Assembly (NCBI GenBank): GCA_040285825.1
Contig: JAUPSS010000013.1
Location: forward strand, 62,001 to 126,000
DNA from: Eukaryota sp. TZLM1-RC
Lineage: Eukaryota; Metamonada: BaSk clade
DNA: 64,000 nt
Reading direction: 5' to 3'
Positions 42,401-52,825 of this stretch are shown piece after piece (the stretch's first letter is position 1; each line of letters begins with the position of its first letter). The position numbers were made by a program, and so were the translations under genes. The notes beneath the pieces were generated by a model, which saw only the letters and a program-made list of their open reading frames with translations, was not told the origin of the DNA and did no database searches.

Positions 42401-43345
42401 GAATTGTCAACAGTCACTACGAAAACTCTCACTAGGCATGGTGATGAAGTCGTGGTGACTACCACATCCAAATACGAGCAAGAGACGTTTAAATCAAGAG
42501 CTGACTGGAGACAGAGAGCACTTGCTTGCACCACTTTGGTTTCTCGATGTGCAAATCTTATAGTAAATTCCAATCCGACCACTGAATCTCCATTGTATGT
42601 TTTCCCTCAGAATTTAATTAAAAAGTTTGTTTCTATTTGTGATATAAGGGCTCAAGTGGGTGGCTTTGTTTATGGAATTCAACTCGAGGAAGGAGTTTTT
42701 GAAGTTCGGTCTATTGTCGTTCCGTACCAGTTTTCGGATCACCAATCAATTACTCTTCCTCTGGGTGATCCTTCCCATCCTGCAGTTGAACAATTGGTTC
42801 CTCTTGGTTGGGTTCATTCAGTAACTTATGCTTCATCTGCTTCGTTGTTGTCTCCAGTAGCAGCAGTGAATCACTCAAAAATGATTGTCAATCATTCATC
42901 TTGGGGGTCACATTCAGCTATTTTTGAACTGGTATTGTCAGCCGGAAGCGTGACTCTCTCTTGCCATCATTTAACGTCATCAGGTTTTGACTGGACGAGA
43001 CCTTTGATTGAAAGAGATTCTACTTTTATATTATCAGCGGCAAATTCGGAACAAAATCCATGGAATAATAACTTTTCCATTCTTGGCCAAGTTAGTGTGT
43101 CTTCATCATTTAAAGGATTCTTCTTGGTTCCAGCTGATACTGATGGGTTGTGGAATCTTAATTTTCTTGTTGGGAGGAGAAACTTATTGTCGTCATTGTC
43201 AGAATTTCCAGTCGTTTGTGGAACTCCATTGACATTTTTCGATCCCCTACACAGACCAACTCACTTCATTGGACCTGCAAAATTTGGTGGTAAATTTTCT
43301 AAAAAGAGCACAGTCGGACAAGATTCTGAAAATTTGTTTGAATAG
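36452..43345 (+). CDS. PRP8: Spliceosome core factor PRP8 (U5 snRNP)
   Basis: The scaffold of the spliceosome active site, cradling U5, U6, the splice sites and the branch point. It is 2,297 aa in one intronless frame, close to the typical 2,300-2,400. Blocks occur in the family order: the PRO8NT start (MPPEHLRKIFQDHGDMSDKK near residue 10), PROCN (about 380-790), an RRM-like segment (about 960-1050), U5- and U6-contacting regions (about 1190-1600), the RNase-H-like domain IV (about 1740-1970) and a C-terminal JAB/MPN domain (about 2060-2200). The MPN ligands seem not to form a full zinc site, as in other PRP8 proteins. The C-terminal tail is short. It acts on introns in this same genome that are only 26-34 nt long. 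Confidence 0.97.
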   Translation: MASHGEKFPMPPEHLRKIFQDHGDMSDKKFAADRRAYLGALKYVPYAIFKLLESMPMPWESQRLVNVVYHSTSALTVVNETPRVIEPIFLAQWALSWLSMRREKRDRQNFRRMKFPPFDDEEPPLDFGENILPLNTPDPIDLPLDRDDDPVVYDWIFHHLPLIEKQGIVNGPSYRSYRLPLPILSSIYRLALPLLNQPTDPNFNYLFNKASFLTSKALGLAIPGGPKFEPLYPMLSSDDVADEFSDVNKVVHRQGIRTEHRIALPHFYNARPRGVVTGPYKYPINLKQPIDLNDLEPESLGFYWRSDLHPIPAVEETNQSHDDDVVMTSSITPLLTGFPLNPPYSSACISLFFAPSPFNKRNGYTRRSMDVAIMKSWYKNRTGYLPDAKLRVAHQKLLKDEVKREVKGEKKGSRKAQRKVAAKFLQTKYFETTTIDWLEAGLQLVKQGHNMLTLLIHRKNLTYLHLDYNFTLKPVKTLTTKERKKSRFGNAFHLVRELLKFTKLVVDAHALFRIGNIDAYQLADGLQYLFTHLGHLTGMYRYKYKLMHQVRMCNDLKSLYDHRFDQPPLVAGPGNGFWLPTWRTWMFFMRGLLPLIEGWLGNLLARQFEGRAQMSHSRSVTKQRVESNFDLELRALVLQDVMDVMPAGTAYQGVAKRIIAHLGEAWRCWKANLPWKVPGMPGPIEEMILRYVKMKADWWTQSAHIMRERVKKGVAVDRIMARKNLGRVARLWLKEEQTRQNIYQKEGPYLSIDQGVSMYRSLVKWLENREFAPIPFPPLSYKHDNKLLILALEGLKEAYVVKTRLNRAQREELGLIEQAYEDPQTALTRIKKHLLTQRTFREVKLEFFDLYTEVYPVYEIEPLEKITDAYLDQYLWYEAEKRGLFPNWVKPSDNEPAPLLVHKWATSINSLTNIWETESGETVVHAEIPLQRIAENIDLTLLNTLLKVIMNPSLADYITAKMNVVLSFKDMSHTNTVGMVKGLQFASFVFQFYSMVIDLALIGPNRASELLGPVDSPNEFATWHDVEVETKHPLRLYCRDVDTVYMLFKFSQSQSRDLINRYLTSHDVAEFADTFPIKSSWPPAERMRLTKHDTTVARALFWNLKQRIPSALCNLSWNDSFMSVYSSSNPALLIELSQFDLRIVPVSRIGKDAVANRTESTWALQDQITKDRTALAFVRVSKKGMERFNNRVRQILITSASTTFSKVINKWNTTLLGMVSYFREAIVHSPELLDLIVRCENKIHTRVKVGLNSKMPSRFPPVVFYAPKELGGLGMLSMGHILIPQQDMRYSQQTVSGITHFRAGLSTDQEQLIPNLFKYITPWEAEITDSQRVWAGYALKRQEAAAEGRPLTLEDMEDAWERGVPRISTLFQKDRHTLAYDKGWRVRAAFRKYQLLRINAFGWTNARHDGRLWNLTNYRTDLIQALGGIETILEHSLFKATGFTSYENLFWERTSGFEEAMKFKRLTNAQRTGLNQIPNRRFTLWWSPTINRADVYVGFQVQLDLTGIFMHGKIPTLKISLVQIFRAHLWQKIHESVVFDLCNIIDREMDRLDIETVQKETIHPRKSYKMNSSTADITLSSSFKWPVSPPSLLSADDSFDLAHSSKLWIDVQLRWGNYDQHDIERYSRAKFLEYTTDSTSIYPSPTGILIAIDLAYNRYSAYGNWIPGLKPLLQQGMDRVMKSDPALYVLRERIRKALQLYYAEPTQTYLNSTNYGELFAKGTTWFVDDSAVYRVTMRKSTEGSVITKPVNGAAFFFNPRIGQLYLKVMHTSIWAGQKRLGGVAKWKTAEECAGLVQSLPEVERPETIIVTRKGMMDPLEVHLIDFPNISLKGCELLLPFTGLLKHPRLGNRVLSATEPQMVLYNLYDDWLDSIPAYTAFSRLILILRALTIDQDKAFSILNSTAPTTKPEHLWPSLSGEEWITAEQKLKDLVIVDFGVKNSVNVENLTQSEMRDIILGMEISMPNTVEEKIKKIDEERRLPSELSTVTTKTLTRHGDEVVVTTTSKYEQETFKSRADWRQRALACTTLVSRCANLIVNSNPTTESPLYVFPQNLIKKFVSICDIRAQVGGFVYGIQLEEGVFEVRSIVVPYQFSDHQSITLPLGDPSHPAVEQLVPLGWVHSVTYASSASLLSPVAAVNHSKMIVNHSSWGSHSAIFELVLSAGSVTLSCHHLTSSGFDWTRPLIERDSTFILSAANSEQNPWNNNFSILGQVSVSSSFKGFFLVPADTDGLWNLNFLVGRRNLLSSLSEFPVVCGTPLTFFDPLHRPTHFIGPAKFGGKFSKKSTVGQDSENLFE

Positions 43346-43700
43346 ATTTGATGAGCACGAAATATTTGATAAATATTATTAGTTTTAGTTTTATTTTATT
43401 TTAAATATACTTGATTAACAAATTGTTTTTTGAGGATACGATAGTAAAAAAAACTTACAAGATTAATCAACAACACACCCACAAGAAAGGATTCTCAACT
43501 TGCACTGTGGTCAATTACTGTTGTAAAAATTTTTAAATTTTTACTGACAGAATTTGTCTTCAACGGATTCTACAACCAATCTGAAATGGAAATTAAATTT
43601 ATTGAATAAAATAATTCACATTCAAAAATGTAAATTTTTCTTTTTCAATTAAAATGAATAAACTTATTATTAAAAGATCAAATTAATTTATAGATATTTT
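43346..43700. other. AT-rich spacer downstream of PRP8
   Basis: No gene recognised. Contains the PRP8 3' untranslated region. Confidence 0.35.
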
Positions 43701-45326
43701 AAATTTAATAATCTCAATAGTGCTCAAGGAGTTGAAGAACTTTCAAATTACTTAAGTTTGACGTATAATCTCCAACTTGATGCGCATTCTTCACTACAGA
43801 CCTGTATCAGGGAGGCATTTCAAGAAGTATTTCATGACGTAAAGCTGTTCCGTCTTCTTAAAATGTACCAATTGGTTACTGATTGTGGATCAGATTATGT
43901 TTCTTTTCTTCAGCTGAATTCCTTGAACCTTCAGTCTGATTTGGTTAATGTGTTGCAGATAAAGTAATAAGCCGCAATACATTTACAACTTCATTTCCCC
44001 TTGTTTCTAGACGGTTTTTAAATCTCTTCTTCACAACACTCCACACGGTGGCCTTTGAAGTTCATGTCCAATATGACCGACATTCTTCTAGATTTCTAGA
44101 GTTTTTAACAAATCTTTCGAATTGCAAAGTTATCGCAACGAACACTGAGTCATTATTGTCATGTAACCACTCTTTTTGCCCCTCGTCCCTTGTGATCAAT
44201 TCAGTTTCAATGCCTGTCTCTCTGTCCTTGTCTGAGTTTATTTGCCAAACCAAGCTTATTTCAGTTGAGCTTCGTGGTAAAGGTGGTTTACAGCTTGTAA
44301 TTGACGAGTTACCACCTTCCGTCAACTGTATTTCATTGGCAGCTGAATCTATTGAGTTCTCCATTCAAGCTGATTTAAGCAGAATCAAAACTCTACACAT
44401 TTCTGATTGTCAGAGACTCTCTGGTGCAGATCAAATACAATTTCTCCAACCTTTGAAACTTGCACGTTCAGAATTTGAAGATTTATGTCAACTTGTTTAT
44501 GAAAATACCTATTTGACTCACCTTCATTTGCTAGAGGTTGGCGCCAAATAGAAATTTAAATCTAAGTCATCATTCAAACTTGTGCTTCATTAAAGTAGTC
44601 AATTTTTCTGGAGGAATGATCACTCTACCTCGAATACGATGTATGAAATCACTCAGTCTTCATCATGATGTCTCGCTACTTGGCTTCCCTGAAGACAGTC
44701 TCGACGCTGACATTGATTTGATGACTACAAACATCGATCATCTCTGTTTGAATCCAGGTACATCACTATTTGAACTACTTGTGGTTAACAAATCATTTCA
44801 GTTGAATCTGTTGCATCTTGAAATAGTTGAATGGAGCAGTGAATCATTGAATGGGTTGGAAGAATTTCGGCAAGTTAAAACATTATCCTTGGTGAGTTGT
44901 GTTGTAGATGATTTATCAAACGTGTCTAAAATGCCTTGCTTGGATGTACTTAATCTTTATGAAGGCATATATTTTTTTGGTCATCTCTCTTTTAGAATAA
45001 GAAAGTTGACATTGGATTTTGCTAGTAAGACACGACTACAACACGTTTTTCCAGGTCTGTTACCATCCCTGGAAATCTTAAATTTAAGATACGATACTTT
45101 TGTTTTTTTAAGAGAAAAATTGGCTTGTTATTCTGAGTTGATGATTCGGCTCATTGATCATGATACTGCTGATATTCCACTACAAAGTGTACTGAAGAAC
45201 CAGCCTTCTGCTATCATTAGATTTGTTGACGCACTTGTTCGCAACAACAGAAACGACATAAGATTTTTTTCTTTTTTTTTCTTTTTTTTCATAAAAAATA
45301 TAGAGTACTGGTTGAAAAGACAATAA
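43701..45326 (+). pseudogene. Leucine-rich-repeat-like gene, broken
   Basis: Three plus-strand frames, to 43967, 44048-44551 and to 45326, show regular leucine spacing (LHLLEV, LSLHHDVSLL, VKTLSLVSC, LDVLNLYEG, LEILNLRYD). This is typical of LRR proteins and distantly like the LRR section of the CARMIL-like gene at 53626. The first junction could be an intron (about 43965-44011, GTAATA...TTCTAG). The second, near 44540, is a one-base frame change with no room for an intron. A homopolymer T run near 45265 disrupts the end. I call it a pseudogene, or a gene with sequence errors. No partner or function is known. Confidence 0.5.
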
Positions 45327-45593
45327 AAGCGATATCTTAATTTGATTTTACCTTTAAATTATGTTCAGCTTATGCAATATGAAATAATGCAGGAAAATGT
45401 TCCTGGTGATGCTTTAAGGTGTCAAACACTATTTTGTGGCTTCAAATTAAAAAATCTATGTTTTATTTTAAATGATTCATTGTAATTATTGATCATTATT
45501 AAAATTTGTAAATTAAATTCATTAAATTTGGAGATCAATTGCTGCATTTAACGATTTTTTTTCTTTTTTTGTGAAAACAAGAACTGAAACTAT

Positions 45594-46133
45594 TTGCATC
45601 AAGCTTCCAAAGCTTCCAAGCTAACCAGATCTACAAGTCCAAATCCTTTTGAAGTTGGTCAATTGGTATTACGAGCTTCCAGCTCCTCCGCTAAGCTACA
45701 TGGAGATTATTTAGGACCATTTCTAATCACCGAAGTTGTATCCAATTCGTCTGTGAATATTAAGAATCTCTGCACCGGTACGATTGTCCAAGCTACCGTC
45801 AAACATTTAACACCCTGGCACTCAAGCCTGCCCACCAACGATGAGTTCCACTCATGGGTCGCTGCAGGTGATGTTGAAGAACACATCATTGAAAAGGTGC
45901 TTAGTCAGGACGGTTACTTTTGCCAAGTGCAATGGCCTGGAAAAGAGATCACCACTGAACACGTTTCTACAGTCCAAAATACTGCCGCGTATAAAGACTT
46001 CATCAAAACTTCAAAAGCACGTCGCCGTACTAAATCCGCTCCTCCCAAGAAGCGTACCAATTCCATTAGTTCACCTCCTGTGTCTAGAGCTTCCAGGGCT
46101 CGTCGCTCGAAAGAGAGGAAAAGGCAGTGTTAG
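45594..46133 (+). mobile_element. Ty3/gypsy integrase C-terminus with chromodomain (fragment)
   Basis: Encodes FEVGQLVLRA, KLHGDYLGPFLITEVVSN and VKHLTPWH, the typical GPF/Y module at the end of Ty3/gypsy integrases. A chromodomain-like segment, VEEHIIEKVLSQDGYFCQVQ and then WPGKEITTEHVS, follows, with a very basic tail after it. Chromodomains in such elements direct integration to heterochromatin marks. The rest of Pol and the LTRs are not found nearby, so this is a remnant. The 179-aa frame has no in-frame ATG until residue 1 as chosen, and probably continued upstream originally. Confidence 0.75.
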
Positions 46134-46549
46134 TCTTGAATAGTATTTATAGTTTATTTATATAGTTTATTAGTATTTTGCCTATTAGCTTAAGAAGAGA
46201 GAATACGATTCCTCATCGTAATAATTTTCATTTTTTTTCATTGTATGTCGCAATCTAACGAGCAAAGACCATCAGAATATTGTTTCAGAAATATTTCAAA
46301 ATTGTCTAGAATGATTACACCTTCGTTTCCGATGGTACCAATAATTGAAAATGCAAGCGAATTGAAATGTGTCTGGAAGACCTGGCATTGAAACCGGTAA
46401 TGACCCGACCAGCGACTGACCTTTGCCTAGTTGACTGACCTTGTTGAACAGTTCGTGTAAACTATGACCATTGCCACGACGAGATATCATCGGTTCGCTG
46501 ACAATAGAATTGTGACCCTCCAGTTGTCGAGTATATTTTCTACCTGTCA
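46134..46549. other. Spacer, nothing recognised
   Basis: No frame or repeat supported between the integrase fragment and the LINE relic. Confidence 0.3.
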
Positions 46550-46960
46550 GTGCCTATTTAGTATCATTGCAGAGTGAAATTGAATGCCTCTATCCTCGAA
46601 TCTGTTCCAGATTATTCTCTTGCTGACATTCAAGAAATTCTGTCCTGATGTTTGGTTTCATTAAGATTTGCATTCGCCATATTGCAGAAAATAATAAAAG
46701 TTTTTGAAAACTAGGATCTTATTGTTCGACTTACCATGACCAGTAAAAAGAATCCCGTTTGTGCTAACTTTTCAATTGTTGTAGTTCATTTGATGTAATT
46801 AAAAGTAGTTCAAGATATACAAAATGATAATCTGGCTTTCTCTGATTTTTGTTGGAACGCGTCTTTAATTACTCATTTTTTGCAAAGGTCTGGTTTATTT
46901 CTGGAAAGCGGTTTACTTCTTCATGATGCCACAATTTTGGCTGAATGACATCACTTTCAG
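46550..46960 (+). mobile_element. Decayed LINE fragment (post-RT region)
   Basis: Nucleotide similarity to 19790-19900, where both read TTGCAGA(A/G)TGAAA, then GAATGCCTC and GATGTT..GTTTGGTTT. A downstream frame ends in FLQRSGLFLESGLLLHDA, typical of the region after a LINE reverse transcriptase. No intact domain remains. Confidence 0.5.
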
Positions 46961-47451
46961 TTGAAAACTTATTTGAGTTGAAACTATGGTGAGAGTTAAA
47001 GAAGTTTGAGTCTCTTAAGTAACAACAACTAGTCCAATCAGTGTTTTAAATTTTTTTGATTTTAATAAATATTAATTGTTAGTATAGTATGTTTTTCAAT
47101 ACTACATAACAAATACTCTAAATGCTGAGAAAATGGTGAATTTGTGAGCACAGAGCAAATTGGACTAGTAACACTGAAGCAGAATCATTTTTGATAATGT
47201 GGAAATGCAACAAGAATGTGGGAATGGAAAAGGAACGGATTCCAGTTTGATGACTCTATTGAACACCTTGCAGGAATCGTTTCAAGTTGAGATAATCTCC
47301 TGAACTGGACTCAACTGGACTGAACTGGATTCAATTTTTGAATTCTTCTATTTGGAGGTATTCAAACATGAATTACTTTTGTTTTAGAGAAAACTGGAGA
47401 TCCTATCAATCATCAAGGAAATTTACAGTGAATGAACTCTTTGTGAATCCA

Positions 47452-49957
47452 ATGTCCATCATTGGTATTGACCTTGGTACTACCAACAGCTGTGCTTACA
47501 CTTGTGAGCGGAATGGAACGTTTGTCAGTTCTGTTGTTGACTTCAATGGAACTGCCTCGATGCTGCTGATGAAAAGTATCCAACTCATAATTTACGTCAG
47601 AACTCATCGTTTAAGTCAAGATTACGTCACAGAGCGGAACAGGCACGGAAGAGCCTCTACACCGCAGAACACGCTCGTATTTCTCTCAAGGTTGCTAGAG
47701 CAGTTACATTTAGCCGAATGATTCATAGAAGTACATTTGAAAGTCTCTGTCAGCCCATGTTTGATCAATGTATGACGTTAGTTGCAGAACTTTTGAAGCG
47801 CAGAGGCCTGACTTCCAATGATGTAGCACAAGTTCTGCTAGTTGGACTTTTTACCAGAATTTCAAAAATACGTCAAATGTTGACAGATTCTTTTGGTATA
47901 GAGAAGGTAAAAGGAGACCTGAAACTAGACGAAGTTGTTGCTCGTGGAGCTTCTCTTGCTGTCAATAATGCTGAAGCAAATGAGAAAGTGGTGTTGTATC
48001 ACATAACAGCACGTCCCCTTAGAACTGATTTTCTTCGCCAATCTAAACTAATGGGGCTTTCATGCGATGACAACAGCTTAATCTCAGCGCTTTGTTCCAC
48101 AATATCCAATGTTCTTCTCAATCTTGCGGAATGGAACTGTGACAAGTTCGTCGATCAGGTGTGTCACCCGATTATGACTGCCGCTGAGCTCATCGCTAAA
48201 CATTCTGTAATTCTCAAGCCGTTAGGTAGTGTAATAACAGATGTACTCTCTGTCCTCAAACAAGTCAAGTACAACCGTTTTCAATCGGTGGTCTTAGCTG
48301 CCCGACTTCTTCGTCTTACCAAGGCTACCTTTTCTCCCTTAGAGAAGCTTCCCGATCTTTCCAACTCCCCCGCCATTCGCGACACCATTGATAACTTTGT
48401 AACTCTTACTAATAAAATCACCACATACTTAAACCAGTACAACGACTCAAAATGGTACAGAAAGGTCTTTTCCCGAGAGAGGTTCAAGAGAGATTTTGAA
48501 CAACACAACAAGCTTTTAGATGATTTTTCCTCTGAGTTGAATCTAGAGTTTTCTGGTATTGCACTTGAGAAGCTTTCTACTGTGTCATTCTCTAAGATAG
48601 AAGGCATCATTACTCGTGATGAAGAAGTTTTCAAGTTTGCATTAGCTACCTATAACCAGTCAATTCTAGATCAAATCAGTGAACAATATTCAGATTTAGT
48701 GCAGGAAATGCAGGCTACGATACAGACTACACTTAGAGAGGAAATTAAAACACAATCAATGTCTTGTTTGAAGGAAAAGGAAGAAAAGCAAGCAGAAATC
48801 ATCCAATTGCAGAGTTGTGCAGACAACGTTGAAATTGATATAGACAACGATGATCTTGTTGTGGATTGGAAGTCCAAAATTCACAGTGGCCAAGCAGAAG
48901 TCGTATTTGCAGAATACGGGTTAGCCAATGTTGCAATGAAATTTTTCAAGGATGATGAATACATTTCTGCCGATCTTGCAAGAGAGTACCGCATTTTAAA
49001 CTCTCTTCCCAATGTTCCTTCTGTTCCAAGAGTATATGGAATCGCTCGAGTCTATGAGAAAGGGGATGTTCGAATTGGGCTGGTTATGGAAAAACTTTCG
49101 ACTTTTACACAGAGATAAAGTAGGAAAAATTGAATCTGAGAAACAAAAAATTGATATTTTGATTTCATTAGCGAAAACATTGGCGACATGCCACGAATGC
49201 CATTTTCTTCAAAGGGACCTTAAGCCAGATAACATCTTGTTTAGAGACAGAGTTCCTGTAATGGGGCAGTGGGAAAAACACTGGTTCATCTAACATGTCT
49301 CTTTCTCTGGTGCAAAATAGAGTTATTACTCCCAGTTGGACCAGTCCAGAGCAAGCTTCAGGTGAAAGAATTCACAGTGACAGAATCGATGTTTTCTCAT
49401 TTGGACTAATTATGCTATTTGTCTTTACCGGTGAAAGTATCTGGCAAGGAATAGTAGATGGAAACCGTAAAAATCAAATTATTATCGATAACCTGATTTC
49501 TGGTAACATTCCATCTATTCCTCTGCATGAGGACTTACCTCTCAGTTTGTATCCTTTACTTTCCCAGTGTTTGGAGTTTGATTTTACCCAAAGACCAAGT
49601 ATGTCAGAGGTTTGGTCTGTTTTGACTGCTTACAAGAAGAAATTACGTGTTGTGGATTGTTTAACTTATGACAATATGCCACTTTGCCATTATGCACTTG
49701 CATTGATTGATAGTGATTACTTAAGTGATGTAGGTGTGGAAGTTCGTATGGAAATGTACCAGAAATTGTTGGACCTTTTTTCACAATGTTATTCCCAAAA
49801 ACTCGGAACTAGGTACCTTGCAATAATGAAATTTATTGAACAATCTGACCATTTAACCAATGACTTAATTCAAAAGAGAAAAGAAAGCGAATGTCTACTG
49901 AAACAAAGAATTGATGCTTTTGACAAAGTTCCTGTATGTGATGTATCTGTGGTATAG
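47452..49957 (+). pseudogene. Degraded fusion: HSP70-like ATPase domain - MLKL-like helical bundle - protein kinase
   Basis: The N-terminus at 47452 has GIDLGTTNSCAYTC, the first phosphate loop of HSP70. Most of the HSP70 ATPase core is missing. It resumes with ARKSLYTAEHARISL, then VLLVGLFTRISKIR and DEVVARGASLAV, the last HSP70 motifs. In the same 466-codon frame (47718-49118) follow a helical bundle resembling the MLKL N-terminal/HeLo-type domain (about residues 110-280), a coiled linker, and a kinase N-lobe with AMK as the ATP-binding lysine. The kinase continues in shifted frames: FLQRDLKPDN near 49210, then SWTSPEQASGE near 49335 (activation segment) and the C-lobe to 49957. Frame changes near 47570, 49110 and 49260 and the loss of DFG show decay. 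MLKL relatives pair a membrane-active bundle with a kinase switch. Here the sensor would be HSP70-like. Confidence 0.65.
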
Positions 49958-50513
49958 GAATAAAATTCTCTATCTGTTCAATATGATTCATTAGGTTCTG
50001 TGCCAGTGAATGACAAGAAAAAAGAAGGTAAGCAGTTCAAATACCAGCAAAGTTCTGAGGAAAGTAGTAATATGGAGCACCAGGTTCTGTTGAATCACAA
50101 CGATTATACCGTTGAAGGTGTGACGCAACTAGCCTCACTCATGATATTTCAATCGTGATAGTTTTGTATAGTTTTTCCGCAACGCCATTGAGAATGAATG
50201 TAGTAGAGCATCCACACTTGCTCTTGGATCCTATACACCCTTTCTGATTTGAATCTTGGTTCTCATTGTAGGTCTTAGTGCATGTTTCATCATAAACAAT
50301 AAAAATAATGGACGTACATAAACATAGTTAAGAAAATCAATAAATCTAGACCCAACATTGATGTACCACCGAACGTGCCATAAATTTATTTAAACTATAT
50401 AGAGATAACAGAATTTGACCATTTCATCAGTTCTGTTCCAACTTTCATGATGCAAATAGCAATTCTGAACTTTATTGAGGCTAAATAGCAAAACGGTTAC
50501 CAGTAATTATCAA
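49958..50513. other. Spacer, nothing recognised
   Basis: No conserved frame or RNA gene found. Confidence 0.35.
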
Positions 50514-51330
50514 CTACTGAGAGTCTTGCTTTTGGGGTCTATCACGTGGACGTTTGACTTGAAGTGTTGCGAAGGCTGATGGATTTCTGTGTGTTCCTCT
50601 GGAATCAAGAGGTCGTCCTCTAGGTTTTTTTTGGTCTTGGGTGCTAAGGGTACTTCTTGAAGAAAGGTTTGAAATGAAAGGTAATACATTACGAAGATTT
50701 ATGGTACATTTGGGATGGTTATCCTCAGATTTCTGCAAGAACTTTGAAATTGACTTGGCCTTTTCAGGGTCATTGAAGAATAGATGATTAAGAAACCTCA
50801 GAGAAGAATTAAGCATTTATGCAACTATCAAAGATTCATTATTTGAATATTCCATTCTTGTCGCAAATTCAGCATCAATTTCTGATATTCTTCTATTAAT
50901 TTCGTCAATGTTGATAATACCTTCTTTATTTGTGTTTTAACGAACGTTTCATTGTTGCTCAGACCACATCCAAACCAAAATAGATGAAACTTACTGAGTA
51001 CAAACGCAGGACATAATGACAATAATGTTTCTGAGTTCTTCTAAAAAGCCTCGTTGTTCACTACAAGGGGGCAACAACAAACTGAGTTGGTTGAGACACC
51101 CCTTTTGTCAGCAAAATCTTGTTAAAATTCATATCCAAATAACCATATCCGCCATAAACATTTGATTTGGGTTCTTTAAGTGTAGCTTGAGGTTTCCTGT
51201 ACACAGGAGCATTAGCAGTGAAAAAGACTTCTGCTTTCTTTGCTGCATTTACTAATTTAGAAGAAAACTGATTTGCAAAGTTTTCTTCCAAGGGTTTGAG
51301 ATCTGTCTGTCCAATAAGGTTAGTACATCA
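50514..51330 (-). CDS. Small unresolved gene(s), AT-hook-like C-terminus
   Basis: The frame 50514-50816 ends with KKPRGRPLDS and VKRPRDRPQK, two AT-hook-like motifs that can bind the minor groove of A/T-rich DNA. Upstream in the same register, across a TAA at about 50820, an acidic helical segment continues to about 50935. Two further frames (50828-51022, 51061-51291) could be other exons. A TACTAACC...ACAG stretch near 51310-51329 looks like a branch point and 3' splice site. I could not assemble one convincing model. A chromatin protein is possible but unproven. Confidence 0.3.
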
Positions 51331-52396
51331 TAGAAGATGCTGTTGAAAGCGAGTTTTGGAAATGCTATACTTCATATAACCACAACGATCGCAAAAGAAG
51401 ACTCCTGTTGAGTTTGCAAAATCTTTCACTCAGACGAGATTCCATATGAATTATGAATATATAAGTGGATATATTAATAATAAATAATAACTCATAATAT
51501 TAATATATTTTTTATATTATTTAATATAATGAAATATGTGATATTATGGATATATACTATATCCATTATATGGGATGGTTGCTTTTTGTACTGTGAAACG
51601 AGAACCCTAAAAAACAGAGTGACTCATAGGGGAACAAAATTGTTTTGGAAAGTTGATACTGTATTGAACAATATGAATAAATCAACTAACTTTTATAAAT
51701 ATTTATTTATAAAAAAATAAATCAACTTGAATTTTTTTATTTTTTACTTGAATTACAAAAAAGTTTGGAATGTGTGTTTTAATTTTTGTATCTAGTTAAT
51801 TGGTAACAATTTGAAATTAGAACTATTCCAAAAATCATGATTTGTCATGAGATCATGACCTGATGTCCTGGTTTTCAACTGCAATGATGAAAATATTTCA
51901 CAATCTAAATAAATTGGTGATGACGTTGCATCACGCATAATTTTACTGGGTTATTCATGCAACACAGCTACCAGAAACAGGCAAAACACTTACTCAGAAA
52001 CATTGTTTATTTTTGGTTTCAATAGTGATTCAGGGTTTGACAATCGAACACATAAAATCTTATGATGGCCAACGTGAATTGACTGTTTAGATCCTTTGGT
52101 GGATAACAAAATAACGCAAGATCCACCCTACAAATGAAATAAACAAAACAAAAACTTGCTAATATCATAAAACAATAATTATGTAAAAAGTCAATCTTTA
52201 GTGAAAATAAAGAAAACAGTATTGAATACAATGATGAATGAGAACCCTATATTTTGATTTCTTAAATTATTCTTTTTTGAGCAGATGATGAATGTCCAAA
52301 TTCTGTAGCTTTCAGCTTTACAAACGACATACAAACTTCAACACTTGAAATCTAGAATTTACTGATTTTTTAAGAAAAAATGAAAAAAATTCTGGT
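51331..52396. other. AT-rich intergenic region
   Basis: About 1.1 kb including a very AT-rich stretch near 51460-51560. Short ORFs (51529-51720, 52019-52231) have no family features. Confidence 0.4.
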
Positions 52397-52825
52397 TTAT
52401 TTGAACAATAAACACACTCTGTCCACTAAATACTGATGGTATCTTTCAAAAACAAATCCTAACACAGACCATTGCAAGAACATGTCCAACCGAATGGCCC
52501 CATACACACTCCATTTAGATTGGTAATGCCATGGTACTGAGCCAGTGGTAAGTTTCAATGTCATTCCAGTAGCAAACTCAAGTGCAAATATGCATACACA
52601 CCATAATAGAGGTCTGAGGATCGCAAGTAACTTCATAATGGGTACTTTCACTAGTTCCAATAGAATTCCACCCAATCCATATATAAGAAACATCCACAGA
52701 TAAGTTCTGGACACAAGCCGCGGATCTTTGGAGATCAATGATAGTGTCCCTGTGTATAACACCTCCATGAAGACCCCTAGCAGAGAATATGCAGCAAATC
52801 GTTGGTGAATGGGACGTTGTAGCAT
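52397..52825 (-). CDS. TMEM229-like integral membrane protein
   Basis: A 142-aa protein with four to five membrane segments (about 10-30, 43-63, 66-90 and 118-135). The pattern RFAAYSLLGVFMEVLYTG, TYLWMFLIYGLGG, FALEFATGMTLKL, VPWHYQSKWSVYGAIRLD and WSVLGFVFE follows the TMEM229A/B family (Pfam PF06541-type fold), including the acidic residue in each of three membrane helices and the PW-Y motif. The molecular function of this family is not established. It may be a transporter component. Single exon, start ATG 52825. Confidence 0.75.
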   Translation of the reverse strand: MLQRPIHQRFAAYSLLGVFMEVLYTGTLSLISKDPRLVSRTYLWMFLIYGLGGILLELVKVPIMKLLAILRPLLWCVCIFALEFATGMTLKLTTGSVPWHYQSKWSVYGAIRLDMFLQWSVLGFVFERYHQYLVDRVCLLFK

